64,000 nt of DNA, from contig CACEOL010000001.1 of the NCBI GenBank assembly GCA_902561325.1, forward strand, positions 92,209-156,208, read 5' to 3'. Source of the DNA: an uncultured SAR86 cluster bacterium (lineage in GTDB: Bacteria; Pseudomonadota; Gammaproteobacteria; Magnimaribacterales; AG-339-G14). The notes beneath the pieces are model-generated. The model was given only the letters and a program-made list of their open reading frames with translations, did no database searches and had not been told where the DNA came from. Within the stretch, counting starts at the first letter, position 1, and every line of letters begins with the position of its first letter. Position numbers and translations under genes: made by a program. Shown here piece after piece: positions 55,351 to 64,000 of this stretch.

Positions 55351-57099
55351 TTAGAGCTTTTTAAACAAGGTTAGTTCGTCCTCAGTAAGTTGTTCAAATT
55401 TTGAAGTAAGAAGTTTTTTAAGTTCTATTTTTTCTTTGGAATCCAACTCATTTTTTTCATGCTTTATTTTCAATTTTTGCAAAAGATTGTCTCCTTGATT
55501 TCTCTCAATGTAATCAATAGCCTGTTTTATGAACTTCAAGCCCTCATCAGGACTTATTAGGTTTTGGTCGTTTGACAGATCAATTAGGATATTTTTTTGA
55601 TCAGGAAACTCCTGAATAATCATAGGAAAAGATACATCTGATTTAGCTCTTAAAAATGAAATTAAGGGACTAATTAAAAATTCATTATTGTCTATAAAAT
55701 AATCTAGGTATTCAGATTTAGCTAAATCAGGATTGTGAATAATGCATTTGAGTAAGCTCTTAATTATCTTACTCAAATCCATTTGCATGTCTTCTGTTTG
55801 AGGATGTTTTTTAGCTTCTGGTTTTGTTGGTGAAATCTCACTGAGATTGATATCCATTTTTTTTGAAAACTCATTAATCAGAATATTTTTAAAATTACCT
55901 TCTTGCATAGGCTTCACTAAAGAAATAAATTCTTTAGATGCTGCAGCTTTTCCTTCTAAAGAACTGTCATGTTTTTCTAGAATGCTTTCAAATAAATAGT
56001 CCGAAAGATTTGTTGCGTCATTCATTAGCTTAGGTAATTCGTCTTTTCCTTTTTCTAACAACAGACTTGCTGGATCATGATTATCTGGCAGGAATAAGAA
56101 TTTTACTCTTTTGCCATCGTTCACAACCGGAATAGCTATTTCAAGTGCTAATTTAGAGGCATTTCTGCCTGCCTCATCTCCATCGAAACAAAAAATAACT
56201 TCATCTGTCTTTTGAAAAAGGGTTTCTAAATGAAATTTATTAGTCGCTATTCCCAACGTTGCAACGGCAATGGGTAAATCAAAACTAAAACAAGCCAAGA
56301 CATCCATATAACCTTCAACTACTAAAATCTGACTTGGCCTTGAGTTTCTTGCTAGAACATTGGGAAGGCCATACAGTTCTCTACTTTTTTTGAATACTTC
56401 GGATTCTGGAGTATTAAGATATTTAGGCTGATCTTCGTCATCTAAAACTCTTCCTCCAAATCCAACAATTTTGTTTCTTCGAGAAGCAATAGGAAAAATC
56501 AATCTGTTTCTAAAGACATCATACTTTCTTTCATTCTTAGCGATTTTAAAAAGTTTAGAAGATTCCTTAGCTTCAATCTTTTGCGATTCAAAATGTTTAA
56601 CTAGATTATCCCAGCCTTCCAAACTTAACCCTAATTCAAATTCTTTTGAGATTTCTTCTGAAATTCCCCTTTCCTTCAAATAAAATCTTATTTGTTCTCC
56701 TTCCTTTGGTTTTAGAAGATTATTCTTATAAAAGTTTTTAGCCTCATCATTAAAACGAAATAATTCATCAAATTTTTCTCTATCGTAGTTAGATTTGGTC
56801 CTTGGAATTTCCAAACCAAGGTTTTTTGCTAAAATCTCAACAGCTCCAACAAAATCTTTTGACTGATAATTCATCAAAAAGCCAATAGCATTTCCTGAAG
56901 CTCTGCACTTAAAACAATAGTAAAATTGTTTTTGATCACTTACGCTAAATGATGGGTTACTCCCGTCATCGCAAAAAGGACACTGCGCCCAATGGTCTTT
57001 ACCTTTTCTTTTTAAAGGAACATAAGAATCAATTAGAGAAACTATATCTGAATCTTCTAGAACTTTTTGAATAAAATCTTCAGGAATAAAATCAGACAT
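55351..57099 (-). CDS. dnaG: DNA primase
   Basis: DnaG makes RNA primers. The zinc finger has C40 and C43 (CPFC) and C62 and C65 (CFKC): the usual His of the CHC2 type is a Cys. The Toprim core has VEGYMDVLACFSFDLPIAV and CFDGDEAGRNASK. The C-terminal DnaB-binding part (about 430-582) is helical and diverged. 582 residues. It overlaps the 3' end of ruvX by 8 bases. Confidence 0.95.
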   Translation of the reverse strand: MSDFIPEDFIQKVLEDSDIVSLIDSYVPLKRKGKDHWAQCPFCDDGSNPSFSVSDQKQFYYCFKCRASGNAIGFLMNYQSKDFVGAVEILAKNLGLEIPRTKSNYDREKFDELFRFNDEAKNFYKNNLLKPKEGEQIRFYLKERGISEEISKEFELGLSLEGWDNLVKHFESQKIEAKESSKLFKIAKNERKYDVFRNRLIFPIASRRNKIVGFGGRVLDDEDQPKYLNTPESEVFKKSRELYGLPNVLARNSRPSQILVVEGYMDVLACFSFDLPIAVATLGIATNKFHLETLFQKTDEVIFCFDGDEAGRNASKLALEIAIPVVNDGKRVKFLFLPDNHDPASLLLEKGKDELPKLMNDATNLSDYLFESILEKHDSSLEGKAAASKEFISLVKPMQEGNFKNILINEFSKKMDINLSEISPTKPEAKKHPQTEDMQMDLSKIIKSLLKCIIHNPDLAKSEYLDYFIDNNEFLISPLISFLRAKSDVSFPMIIQEFPDQKNILIDLSNDQNLISPDEGLKFIKQAIDYIERNQGDNLLQKLKIKHEKNELDSKEKIELKKLLTSKFEQLTEDELTLFKKL

Positions 57100-57514
57100 T
57101 TTTACTTTTTTCTCTTAACCAAGATTCCAAAATAACCTGAGCAGCTAAGGCATCAATTCCTGGATTAGGTTGCGTCTTATTTTTTTTAATCTTATCCATT
57201 TGGTGCTTTGCCTCAAAAGAGGATAGTCTCTCGTCATGAAGTTTACATTCTATGTTTAAAGATTTTTCAATTTTTTCCTTAAAACTTCTAACCTCTTTAG
57301 ACATTTTACTTTCGGTATCATCCATATTTATTGGAAGGCCTAAAATAATTAATTTTACATCCCACTCGTATGCTAAATCTTGTATTTCTTGAAAGAGTTT
57401 TTTTTGGTTTTTATAAAAAATTGTTCCTTGAGTTGAGGAAGTGAGTGTAATTTCGTTACCGATGGCATAACCGATATATTTTTGTCCATAATCTATGCCT
57501 AAGATATTTGCCAT
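57092..57514 (-). CDS. ruvX: Holliday junction resolvase-like RuvX (YqgF)
   Basis: A 140-residue RNase H-fold nuclease implicated in 16S rRNA 5'-end processing. It has ILGIDYGQKYIGYAIG, LIILGLPINMDDTESKMSKE and LHDERLSSFEAK, the family pattern of acidic residues. It follows gshB with a shared base. The yqgE gene between gshB and ruvX in E. coli is missing here. Confidence 0.93.
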   Translation of the reverse strand: MANILGIDYGQKYIGYAIGNEITLTSSTQGTIFYKNQKKLFQEIQDLAYEWDVKLIILGLPINMDDTESKMSKEVRSFKEKIEKSLNIECKLHDERLSSFEAKHQMDKIKKNKTQPNPGIDALAAQVILESWLREKSKNV

Positions 57515-58449
57515 TAAAAAGTTTGTTCTATCTGCTGAATTAATTTCTTGGCTAAGTTAATACCTTGTTGATCATACAACTCTCTAAAACAAGTAGGGCT
57601 CGTGATGTTTATTTCTGTCAGAAAGGATCCCAATATATCTATGCCGGCAACTAAGATACCCTTTTCGATTAATTTAGGTTTTATCAAGTTGATAATCTCA
57701 AGGTCTCTATCATTCAATTCTCTGACATCTGCCTTTCCGCCAGCAGCAAGATTTCCACGAAAATCATCGCCTTGAGGAATCCTTGTGACAGAGAAGCCAC
57801 AATCTTCACCAGAAATTAGAATAACTCTTTTATCTCCTTCAAATACCTCGGGAATGAATTTTTGCACCATCATTTTTTCTTTTTTTTGATCAATCATCTC
57901 AAGAATTTGTAAAAGATCTGCGTCTTCATGATGGAGTCTTCTAATCCCCTCCCCGCCCATCAAACCCAAAGGCTTGATAACTACTTCGGAATTTCTTTCG
58001 ATGAAATCTTTAATAATTTCTTTTGAAGAAGACACAATAGTATCGGTAATCAAAGAGGGATAATCAAGAATTGCCAATTTTTCATTGTTATCTCTAAGAG
58101 CTCTTGGATTATTGAATACTTTGACTCCCAATTTTGTTGCAGCCTCCAAAATATAAGTATTATTTACGTAGTCCATATCAAAAGGAGGATCTTGTCTCAT
58201 CAATATTGCATCAAAGAAATCTAAAGATGAGATGCTATTTTCTCCTTTTTCATACCAGCTAGATTCTTCATACTGAACTGAAATAGCTGAAAATTCTGCG
58301 CAAGGTTTATCAGAATTAAAAAAAAGACAATTTTGCTCAATATAAAAAATTTCATGGCCTTTTTCTTGAGCCTCAACCATCATAGCTAAAGTAGAATCTT
58401 TTTTATAAGAAATCTGAGAGATGGGATCCATTACAAAAGCTAGTTTCAT
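57514..58449 (-). CDS. gshB: Glutathione synthetase
   Basis: GshB adds glycine to gamma-glutamylcysteine. The ATP-grasp blocks are seen: FVMDPISQISYKKDST, DFFDAILMRQDPPFDMDY, VVIKPLGLMGGEGIRRL, QKFIPEV and EINITSPTCFREL. 311 residues, normal. It follows rsmE after one base. With the gpx-like gene at 19060 it gives the cell glutathione. Confidence 0.95.
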   Translation of the reverse strand: MKLAFVMDPISQISYKKDSTLAMMVEAQEKGHEIFYIEQNCLFFNSDKPCAEFSAISVQYEESSWYEKGENSISSLDFFDAILMRQDPPFDMDYVNNTYILEAATKLGVKVFNNPRALRDNNEKLAILDYPSLITDTIVSSSKEIIKDFIERNSEVVIKPLGLMGGEGIRRLHHEDADLLQILEMIDQKKEKMMVQKFIPEVFEGDKRVILISGEDCGFSVTRIPQGDDFRGNLAAGGKADVRELNDRDLEIINLIKPKLIEKGILVAGIDILGSFLTEINITSPTCFRELYDQQGINLAKKLIQQIEQTF

Positions 58450-58450
58450 T

Positions 58451-59152
58451 TCATTTATTTAAAATTTTTAACATTGATAATAATACCGTAGGCACTGTTT
58501 CTGTTTTTATGACTAACTCTCCAAGAGAGATGCCTTTTAAACCATTTGATTTCATTTTATCAATTTCTTTAGAGGAAAAACCTCCTTCTGGTCCTATAGA
58601 AAAGTGAATTTCATCCAATTTAGACAAGGATTCAATATTTTTATTCTCTCTTGGATTTAGATAAAACTTATTCTCTGATGGTATATCCATTTGCCATTCA
58701 TCTAAGGTCTTATGTCCAATTTGTGGCATCCAATTATTACCAGATTGTTCACAGGCTCCAGTTATGACTTTTTTCCATCTTTCCATTTTTTTTTCTGAAG
58801 GCTTTTTCAAAAACTTAGATCTTTCAGATGATAAGCAATCAACTCGATAAACTCCCAACTGGGTAACTTCATTTAGAATTTTTTCAAAGTTTTTTATCTC
58901 GGAAATACCTAATGAGATTTTTGGGAAAGTTTTTTCTTGAATCTTTGTCTCGCTTATTGAAAAAACTTCACATGTTTTTTTATTTATTAAGGAGATAGAT
59001 GCTTCAAGAAATTGCCCTTTCGAATTAAACATTTCTATCTTATCTCCTTCTCTTTTTTTTATAACTAAAAGGTGGTGAAAACTATCTTTAGCTAGTTTGT
59101 AAGTTTTGTTTTTTGTAAGTTCCTGATCGAGAAAAATTCGTGGTATTCTCAT
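58451..59152 (-). CDS. rsmE: 16S rRNA m3U1498 methyltransferase
   Basis: RsmE methylates U1498 of 16S rRNA and has a SPOUT fold. PRIFLDQEL opens a PUA-like N-terminus. The catalytic part has LGVYRVDCLSSERS, FSIGPEGGFSSKEID and GISLGELVIKTET at the knot. 233 residues. First gene of the rsmE-gshB-ruvX-dnaG-rpoD series on the minus strand. Confidence 0.93.
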   Translation of the reverse strand: MRIPRIFLDQELTKNKTYKLAKDSFHHLLVIKKREGDKIEMFNSKGQFLEASISLINKKTCEVFSISETKIQEKTFPKISLGISEIKNFEKILNEVTQLGVYRVDCLSSERSKFLKKPSEKKMERWKKVITGACEQSGNNWMPQIGHKTLDEWQMDIPSENKFYLNPRENKNIESLSKLDEIHFSIGPEGGFSSKEIDKMKSNGLKGISLGELVIKTETVPTVLLSMLKILNK

Positions 59153-59193
59153 ACTTTTATCTTACTGCATATATTTAGCTTGTTTTTATTTAA

Positions 59194-59748
59194 ATGAAAA
59201 TTTTTCTGATTAGACACGGGGAAGCTGCTCAGTCTTGGGACCAGTCAGCAGACCCAGGATTAAGCGAGCTTGGAAAGGAACAAGCATTGGAGTGCTTTAA
59301 TACTCTCGATGGAAATGAAGATCTTAATCAATTTAATTTGGTCTCCAGTCCGTTAAAGAGAGCTCAAGAAACTAGTTTGCACTTCAAAAAAAGCTACGAT
59401 AAGCAATTGTCCTTGAATGAAGCGTTCAGAGAAATCCCATCTCCTGGCATATCTTTATTAGAGCGTAAAAATTGGTTACAGGAAGTTTTCAAAAAAAATA
59501 TTAATGAATTGGAAAAGCCTCAACAAATTTGGCAGTCAAAAATTCTTTCAACTTTAAAAAGTTTTGCCGAACCAACAATCATTTTTTCTCACTTTATGGT
59601 TATAAATATTGTTGTAAGTACTTTAAAAGAAGATCCCAGAGTGGTTTCTTTCTACCCTGATAATTGCTCAATCACTGAGTTAGAGAGTAGTAAAGGCAAA
59701 CTAAATTTAATATCTACAGGAAATGAATTACAAACACACGTAAATTGA
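59194..59748 (+). CDS. Histidine phosphatase family protein
   Basis: A 184-residue phosphoglycerate-mutase-like protein. FLIRHGEAAQSWD carries the catalytic His and Arg, SSPLKRAQET the second Arg, and FSHFMVINIVVSTL the second His. It could be SixA, phosphoglycerate phosphatase-like or cobalamin-related; the layout does not decide. It overlaps fis by four bases. Confidence 0.8.
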   Translation: MKIFLIRHGEAAQSWDQSADPGLSELGKEQALECFNTLDGNEDLNQFNLVSSPLKRAQETSLHFKKSYDKQLSLNEAFREIPSPGISLLERKNWLQEVFKKNINELEKPQQIWQSKILSTLKSFAEPTIIFSHFMVINIVVSTLKEDPRVVSFYPDNCSITELESSKGKLNLISTGNELQTHVN

Positions 59749-60011
59749 TGAGAAGTAAAGATCAAAATAAGGAAGATAGAAAGTCGCTAAAATATCAAGT
59801 TGGGTTATCTCTAAGAAGATACTTCAAAGAATTGGATGGTAATAAAGCAACTAATGTTTTTCAAATGGTTATAAAAGAAGTAGAAAAACCAATGCTCGAA
59901 GAAGTGATGAAATTTTGTAATGGCAATAAATCCCAAGCCAGTAAAATATTAGGTATAAATAGAGTCACGCTCAGAACAAAACTAAAACAATACAATATAA
60001 AAAATGGCTAA
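59745..60011 (+). CDS. fis: DNA-binding protein Fis
   Basis: Fis is a nucleoid and recombination factor. This 88-residue protein has the Fis-domain helices (QMVIKEVEKPMLEEVMKFC) and the helix-turn-helix NKSQASKILGINRVTLRTKLKQY at its C-terminus. E. coli Fis is 98 residues. It precedes purH, and purH starts within its last 8 bases. The fis-purH-purD order is typical of Pseudomonas and relatives. The usual dusB before it is absent here. Confidence 0.93.
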   Translation: MMRSKDQNKEDRKSLKYQVGLSLRRYFKELDGNKATNVFQMVIKEVEKPMLEEVMKFCNGNKSQASKILGINRVTLRTKLKQYNIKNG

Positions 60012-61566
60012 AAATCGTAAAATCAAAATCAAACGAGCGCTTGTCAGTGTTTCTGACAAAACCGGCATTGTAGATTTTGCAAAAAAACTCCATAGCTTAA
60101 ATATAGAAATCATATCTACGGGAGGTACAGAAAAATTATTGAGAAAAAATAAAATTCCAGTAGTTCCTGCTGAAAAATTTTCAGGTTCTCCTGAAATGAT
60201 GGGTGGTCGAGTTAAAACTTTGGTTCCAAAAATTCACGGTGGAATTCTTTCTCGCCGAAAAGAAGATAGAGAAGAAATAAAAAAACACGATATCAAAGAA
60301 ATTGACCTGGTTGTAGTAAACCTCTACCCCTTTGAAGAAATAATAAAAAAACCTAACATTGAATTAGACGAAGCAATAGAAAATATTGATATTGGAGGTC
60401 CAACAATGTTGAGATCAGCAGCTAAAAACTTTTTCCATGTAGCAGTAGTTTCGTCTCCAAATCTTTATGATTCATTTATCGCAGACTTACAGAATGAGAA
60501 TGGTAAGTGTTCATATGAAACTCGAAGAAAATTATCTTTGAAAGCTTTTGAACATGTAGCAAATTATGACATTGCAATTGCAAACTTTTTATCAACCTAT
60601 GATGATGAAGCTCCAGAAAACTTTTTCAGTAGTCATAAACTAAAACAAGTATTACGGTATGGCGAAAATCCTCATCAGGAAGCAAATTTTTATATAAATT
60701 CTGGATCTGAAGGTGCAGGCATCACTTCAGCAGAGCAAATTCAAGGAAAAGAACTTTCTTACAATAATATTGCAGATACCGACGCAGCCATTGAATGTGT
60801 TTCAAACTTTGAAAAACCCTCTTGTGTCATTGTCAAACATGCAAATCCTTGTGGCGTAGCTTCCGGGAAGACATTGCTAGAAGCTTATGAGAAAGCTTTT
60901 TCTTGTGATGAAACCTCTGCATTTGGCGGTATTATTGCTCTTAATAAAGCACTTGATAAATTTACTGCAAAAAAAATTATCGATAATCAATTTGTTGAAG
61001 TTATAGCAGCGCCAGCCATTAATCCTGCTGCAAAAAAAATAATATCTACAAAAAAAAATGTACGTCTTTTATTGGTTAAAGATTTATTTCAAAAACCAAC
61101 TGGATTCAAAACCTTAACAATGAACCAAGGTATTCTGGTTCAAAATATTGACGATGGCGTCGTTTCAAAAAAAGATCTCAAAGTAGTAACCAAGAAAAAA
61201 CCAACTTCCAAACAAGTTAATGATGCTTTATTTGCTTGGCGTGTAGGGAAGTATGTCAAATCCAATGCAATTGTTTATGCAAAGAATAATATGACTCTTG
61301 GTATAGGAGCGGGTCAAATGAGCAGAATCGATAGTGCTGAAATTGCAGTCAGTAAAGCCAAAAAAGCGGGTTTTAATCTTAAAGGAGCTACTATGGCTTC
61401 AGATGCGTTTTTTCCATTTAGAGATAGTATTGATGAAGCTGCAAAGAATGGAATCCAATGTGTTATTCAGCCTGGTGGATCAATAAGAGATAAAGAAGTT
61501 ATTGCAGCAGCTAACGAAGCTAATATGATAATGTTTTTCACCAGCATGCGTCACTTTAGACATTGA
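60004..61566 (+). CDS. purH: Bifunctional AICAR transformylase / IMP cyclohydrolase
   Basis: PurH runs the last two steps of IMP synthesis. The N-terminal cyclohydrolase has RALVSVSDKTGIVDFAKKL and GGRVKTLVPKIHGGIL. The C-terminal transformylase has LRYGENPHQEANFY, VIVKHANPCGVASG and QPGGSIRDKEVI. 520 residues, full length. Its stop is followed after one base by purD. Confidence 0.96.
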   Translation: MAKNRKIKIKRALVSVSDKTGIVDFAKKLHSLNIEIISTGGTEKLLRKNKIPVVPAEKFSGSPEMMGGRVKTLVPKIHGGILSRRKEDREEIKKHDIKEIDLVVVNLYPFEEIIKKPNIELDEAIENIDIGGPTMLRSAAKNFFHVAVVSSPNLYDSFIADLQNENGKCSYETRRKLSLKAFEHVANYDIAIANFLSTYDDEAPENFFSSHKLKQVLRYGENPHQEANFYINSGSEGAGITSAEQIQGKELSYNNIADTDAAIECVSNFEKPSCVIVKHANPCGVASGKTLLEAYEKAFSCDETSAFGGIIALNKALDKFTAKKIIDNQFVEVIAAPAINPAAKKIISTKKNVRLLLVKDLFQKPTGFKTLTMNQGILVQNIDDGVVSKKDLKVVTKKKPTSKQVNDALFAWRVGKYVKSNAIVYAKNNMTLGIGAGQMSRIDSAEIAVSKAKKAGFNLKGATMASDAFFPFRDSIDEAAKNGIQCVIQPGGSIRDKEVIAAANEANMIMFFTSMRHFRH

Positions 61567-61567
61567 T

Positions 61568-62833
61568 ATGAAAGTTTTGGTAATAGGTTCTGGAGGAAGA
61601 GAACACGCGCTTGTTTGGAAACTTGCTCAAAGCAATTTGTGTGAAAAGGTTTTTGTTGCTCCTGGAAATGCCGGTACTGCTGACGAGCCAAAAACAGAAA
61701 ACGTTGACTTAAATGCTGAAGATTTAGATGGACTATTGGATTTTGCAAAAAACAAAGAAATTGATCTTACTATTGTCGGTCCTGAGGCTCCCTTAGTCTT
61801 AGGACTAATTGATTTATTTGAAAAAAATAATTTGCTTTGTTTAGGTCCCAATAAACTTGCTGCGCAAATGGAAGGCTCAAAGATTTTCATGAAAGATGTT
61901 TTAAAGAAAGGAAATATTCCAACTGCAACTTATGAAGTATTTTCAGATTCCATTCCTGCAAGAGAATATTTAGAAACATGCGACATTCCAATTGTCCTTA
62001 AAGCAGATGGCCTTGCAGGTGGGAAAGGTGTAATCGTTGCTTTTTCTAGAGAAGAAGCCTTAGAAGCTTTGAACTCTTTAATGGTAGAGCAAAAACTTGG
62101 TTCTGCAGGAGATAATCTTGTTATTGAAGAATTTCTTAAAGGCGAAGAGGCCAGTTTCATAGTTTTGTGTGACGGTGAAAATGTAATTCCCTTGGCAAGT
62201 TCTCAAGATCACAAACAAAGAGATGATGGTGACAAAGGGCCTAATACAGGCGGAATGGGAGCATATTCTCCTACCCCCTTAATTACTAAAGAGTTAAACG
62301 AAGAAATTATGAAAGAAATAATTCTTCCTACTCTGACTGAATTAAAACGAAGAAATATAAAATATAAGGGTTTTTTATATGCTGGTTTGATGATCGATGA
62401 TCAAGAAATTAAAGTCTTGGAGTACAACTGTAGGTTTGGGGATCCAGAAACTCAGCCGATATTAATGAGAATGAAAAGTGATTTTCTTGATCTATGTTTA
62501 AAGGCTGCAAAACAAGAATTAAAGGAAGTACATATCGAGTGGGATGACAGATTTGCATTAGGTGTTGTCATGGCTTCCAAAGGCTATCCTGAAAAATATG
62601 AAACTGGTTTTCCAATCTTGGGTATAAAAGAAGAAAATGAAACTACAAAGGTATTTCATTGTGGGACTAAAAAAGAAGGTGAGGAGATTCTTTCAAATGG
62701 CGGTCGAGTTCTTTGTGTTACTGGATTAGGAAATGATTTAGATGCTGCTTTTGAAAAAGCTTACGAAGTAACTTCAAAAATAAGTTGGAGTGGCGCTTTT
62801 TACAGAAAAGATATTGGAAAAAGGAATCAGTAA
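61568..62833 (+). CDS. purD: Phosphoribosylamine-glycine ligase
   Basis: PurD makes GAR in purine synthesis. ATP-grasp blocks: VLVIGSGGREHALVWKL, LKADGLAGGKGVIVAFS, GPNTGGMGAYSPTPL and YNCRFGDPETQPIL. 421 residues, normal length. It ends three bases from the stop of convergent trpC. Confidence 0.96.
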   Translation: MKVLVIGSGGREHALVWKLAQSNLCEKVFVAPGNAGTADEPKTENVDLNAEDLDGLLDFAKNKEIDLTIVGPEAPLVLGLIDLFEKNNLLCLGPNKLAAQMEGSKIFMKDVLKKGNIPTATYEVFSDSIPAREYLETCDIPIVLKADGLAGGKGVIVAFSREEALEALNSLMVEQKLGSAGDNLVIEEFLKGEEASFIVLCDGENVIPLASSQDHKQRDDGDKGPNTGGMGAYSPTPLITKELNEEIMKEIILPTLTELKRRNIKYKGFLYAGLMIDDQEIKVLEYNCRFGDPETQPILMRMKSDFLDLCLKAAKQELKEVHIEWDDRFALGVVMASKGYPEKYETGFPILGIKEENETTKVFHCGTKKEGEEILSNGGRVLCVTGLGNDLDAAFEKAYEVTSKISWSGAFYRKDIGKRNQ

Positions 62834-62836
62834 ATT

Positions 62837-63619
62837 TTAGATAAGTATTTCTCGAAGTGCTTGGCCTGGACTTGGCTCTCGCATAAATTTTTCACCAATG
62901 AGAAAAGTATGAATGCCTTGCTCTTTCGAAGATAAGATATCTTCTCTTGAGCTAATACCACTTTCAGATACTACAATCACATCTTTGGATATTTTCTTAG
63001 TTAATTCTATTGCTAAATTTTTATCGACTTCAAATGTTGTAAGATCTCTATTATTAATACCTACTAACCTTGGGTCGACAGACAAAGCTATATTCAATTC
63101 GTCTTCCGAGTGAACTTCAATCAAAACATCCAGATTTAACTCTTCTGCTAATTGAGCAAAGTCCTTCAACTGAACTAAATCAAGAGCAGCAACTATCAAG
63201 AGTATACAGTCTCCTCCCGAAGCTTTTGTTTCGTATATTTGATAAGGATCAATCATGAAATCTTTTCTTAAAATTGGTAATGCAGAGTTATTTCTTACCA
63301 TATCAAGGTACTCCAATTTTCCTTGAAAAAATGGTTCGTCTGTGAGGATACTTAAAGAAGTAGCACCATTTGTTTCATAATCTTCTGCAATCTTTTTTGG
63401 CTCAAAGTCCTGCCTTATAAGGCCCTTGCTGGGCGATGCCTTTTTAATTTCAGCAATAATAGCTGTTTCTTCCTTAGAAACTTTCGTCGAAATTGCTTCA
63501 ATAAAGCCTCTTTTCTCATATTTTTCAAAATCCTCCTCTAATGATGAAATCGGCCTATAAGAACTAGACTTTTTGACTGTTTCTTTAGTGGTTTCTATTA
63601 TTTTATTAAGCTGATTCAT
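62837..63619 (-). CDS. trpC: Indole-3-glycerol phosphate synthase
   Basis: TrpC closes the indole ring in tryptophan synthesis. TIAEIKKASPSKG-like IIAEIKKASPSKGLIRQDF carries the catalytic Lys, with ILRKDFMIDPYQIYE, LIEVHSEDEL and GINNRDLTTFEVD. 260 residues, stand-alone (no TrpF fusion). It overlaps trpD by 14 bases, the usual trpDC arrangement. Confidence 0.96.
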   Translation of the reverse strand: MNQLNKIIETTKETVKKSSSYRPISSLEEDFEKYEKRGFIEAISTKVSKEETAIIAEIKKASPSKGLIRQDFEPKKIAEDYETNGATSLSILTDEPFFQGKLEYLDMVRNNSALPILRKDFMIDPYQIYETKASGGDCILLIVAALDLVQLKDFAQLAEELNLDVLIEVHSEDELNIALSVDPRLVGINNRDLTTFEVDKNLAIELTKKISKDVIVVSESGISSREDILSSKEQGIHTFLIGEKFMREPSPGQALREILI

Positions 63620-64000
63620 TGAAATTATTTGAAAAAGTAGCTAATTCATTAAGCTTATCTATGCCTGATCCTGACTTTATTACATCGATTGCTATCTCAA
63701 ATGCTTTTTCAAAGCTGGTTACTAAGTTAGAAACATAAATAACAGCAGCAGAATTTAAACTTGTTATATCTTCGCCAGATTTAAAGCCCTCATTTTGGAG
63801 AGTTGTTTTTATAAGTTCTAGACTTTGTGATGGAGAATCTATTTGAAGATCATTTAAATCTTCATGATGAATATCAAAATCTTTTGGATCAATTTCATAC
63901 TCTTTAATTTTGTTATTTTCCAATTCGGCTACAAATGTTTTGTTTACTGAACTAATTTCATCAAGACCATCTTTTGAATGAAAAACCATCGCTTTAATTG
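63606..64000 (-). CDS. trpD: Anthranilate phosphoribosyltransferase, 3' end
   Basis: Partial gene running off the right edge. The visible 131 residues are the C-terminal part of TrpD: MVFHSKDGLDEIS (the conserved HxxDGLDE motif), IDPKDFDI and LNSAAVIYVSN. The frame is open through 64000. It overlaps trpC by 14 bases. Confidence 0.93.
   Translation of the reverse strand, partial: IKAMVFHSKDGLDEISSVNKTFVAELENNKIKEYEIDPKDFDIHHEDLNDLQIDSPSQSLELIKTTLQNEGFKSGEDITSLNSAAVIYVSNLVTSFEKAFEIAIDVIKSGSGIDKLNELATFSNNFNESA

Overview
The window is AT-rich, very compact bacterial chromosome. Gene families and gene order point to a small-genome marine gammaproteobacterium, most like the SAR86 group. This is an inference from content; no database was searched. 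Gammaproteobacterial signs are the zapA - 6S RNA - 5-formyl-THF cyclo-ligase order, fis-purH-purD, rsmE-gshB-ruvX, nnrD-tsaE, tesA-ybbA-ybbP, pepP-ubiH, dnaG-rpoD with a CAU tRNA beside it, and a flavodoxin-type HemG. Streamlining shows as stop-to-stop convergent gene pairs, 4-bp start/stop overlaps, many small overlaps, and no gene-free stretch above 300 bases. I saw no insertion sequence, prophage, CRISPR array or rRNA.

Layout. 1-480: 3' part of argC, with a homopolymer frameshift. 522-6575 (+): thiD-thiE-PfkB kinase, dksA (also frameshifted in a poly-A run), folK, acs, msrA. 6572-8243 (-): metallo-beta-lactamase-fold hydrolase and NUDIX hydrolase. 8264-11751: nnrD-tsaE facing priA. 11822-16892: L31, typA, dut-coaBC, L28-L33-maf. 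16918-23804: lnt, L,D-transpeptidase, glutathione peroxidase, MFS transporter, rpiA, ilvA, fau. 23811-24559: 6S RNA, zapA and a small coiled-coil gene. 24627-27040: pepP-ubiH.

27037-34297 is the most striking block. It holds a tight minus-strand operon hemC-hemB-hemE-hemH-hemF-hemG, divergent from a hemA that encodes 5-aminolevulinate synthase (Shemin route) rather than the glutamyl-tRNA route usual in gammaproteobacteria. HemC carries an extra C-terminal region of about 165 residues that looks like a degenerate HemD. If so, the whole path from glycine and succinyl-CoA to protoheme is encoded in 7.3 kb. Iron uptake follows directly: a Fiu-like TonB receptor with strong Fur-box-like palindromes, an FTR1/EfeU-type iron permease with its own Fur-like site, and a second, very large TonB receptor (34432-40967).

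41014-46346: tesA, divergent from an ABC transporter (ybbA-ybbP), then peptidase E, a DUF1330 protein, a 52-residue membrane protein and a hotdog thioesterase. 46347-49080 (-): a three-gene unit of PQQ-type sugar dehydrogenase, membrane protein and MaoC-like protein. 49174-53396 (+): acyl-CoA dehydrogenase, two tandem Coq4-like proteins with the HDxxHx11E metal motif, a CobW-type GTPase and a DUF1826 protein. 53403-59152 (-): tRNA-Ile2(CAU), rpoD, dnaG, ruvX, gshB, rsmE. 59194-62833 (+): histidine phosphatase, fis, purH, purD. 62837-64000 (-): trpC and the 3' end of trpD.

Most of the window is core housekeeping. The parts worth a second look are the self-contained heme locus, the HemC-HemD-like fusion, the tandem Coq4-like pair, the two homopolymer frameshifts, and the near absence of intrinsic terminators at convergent junctions.
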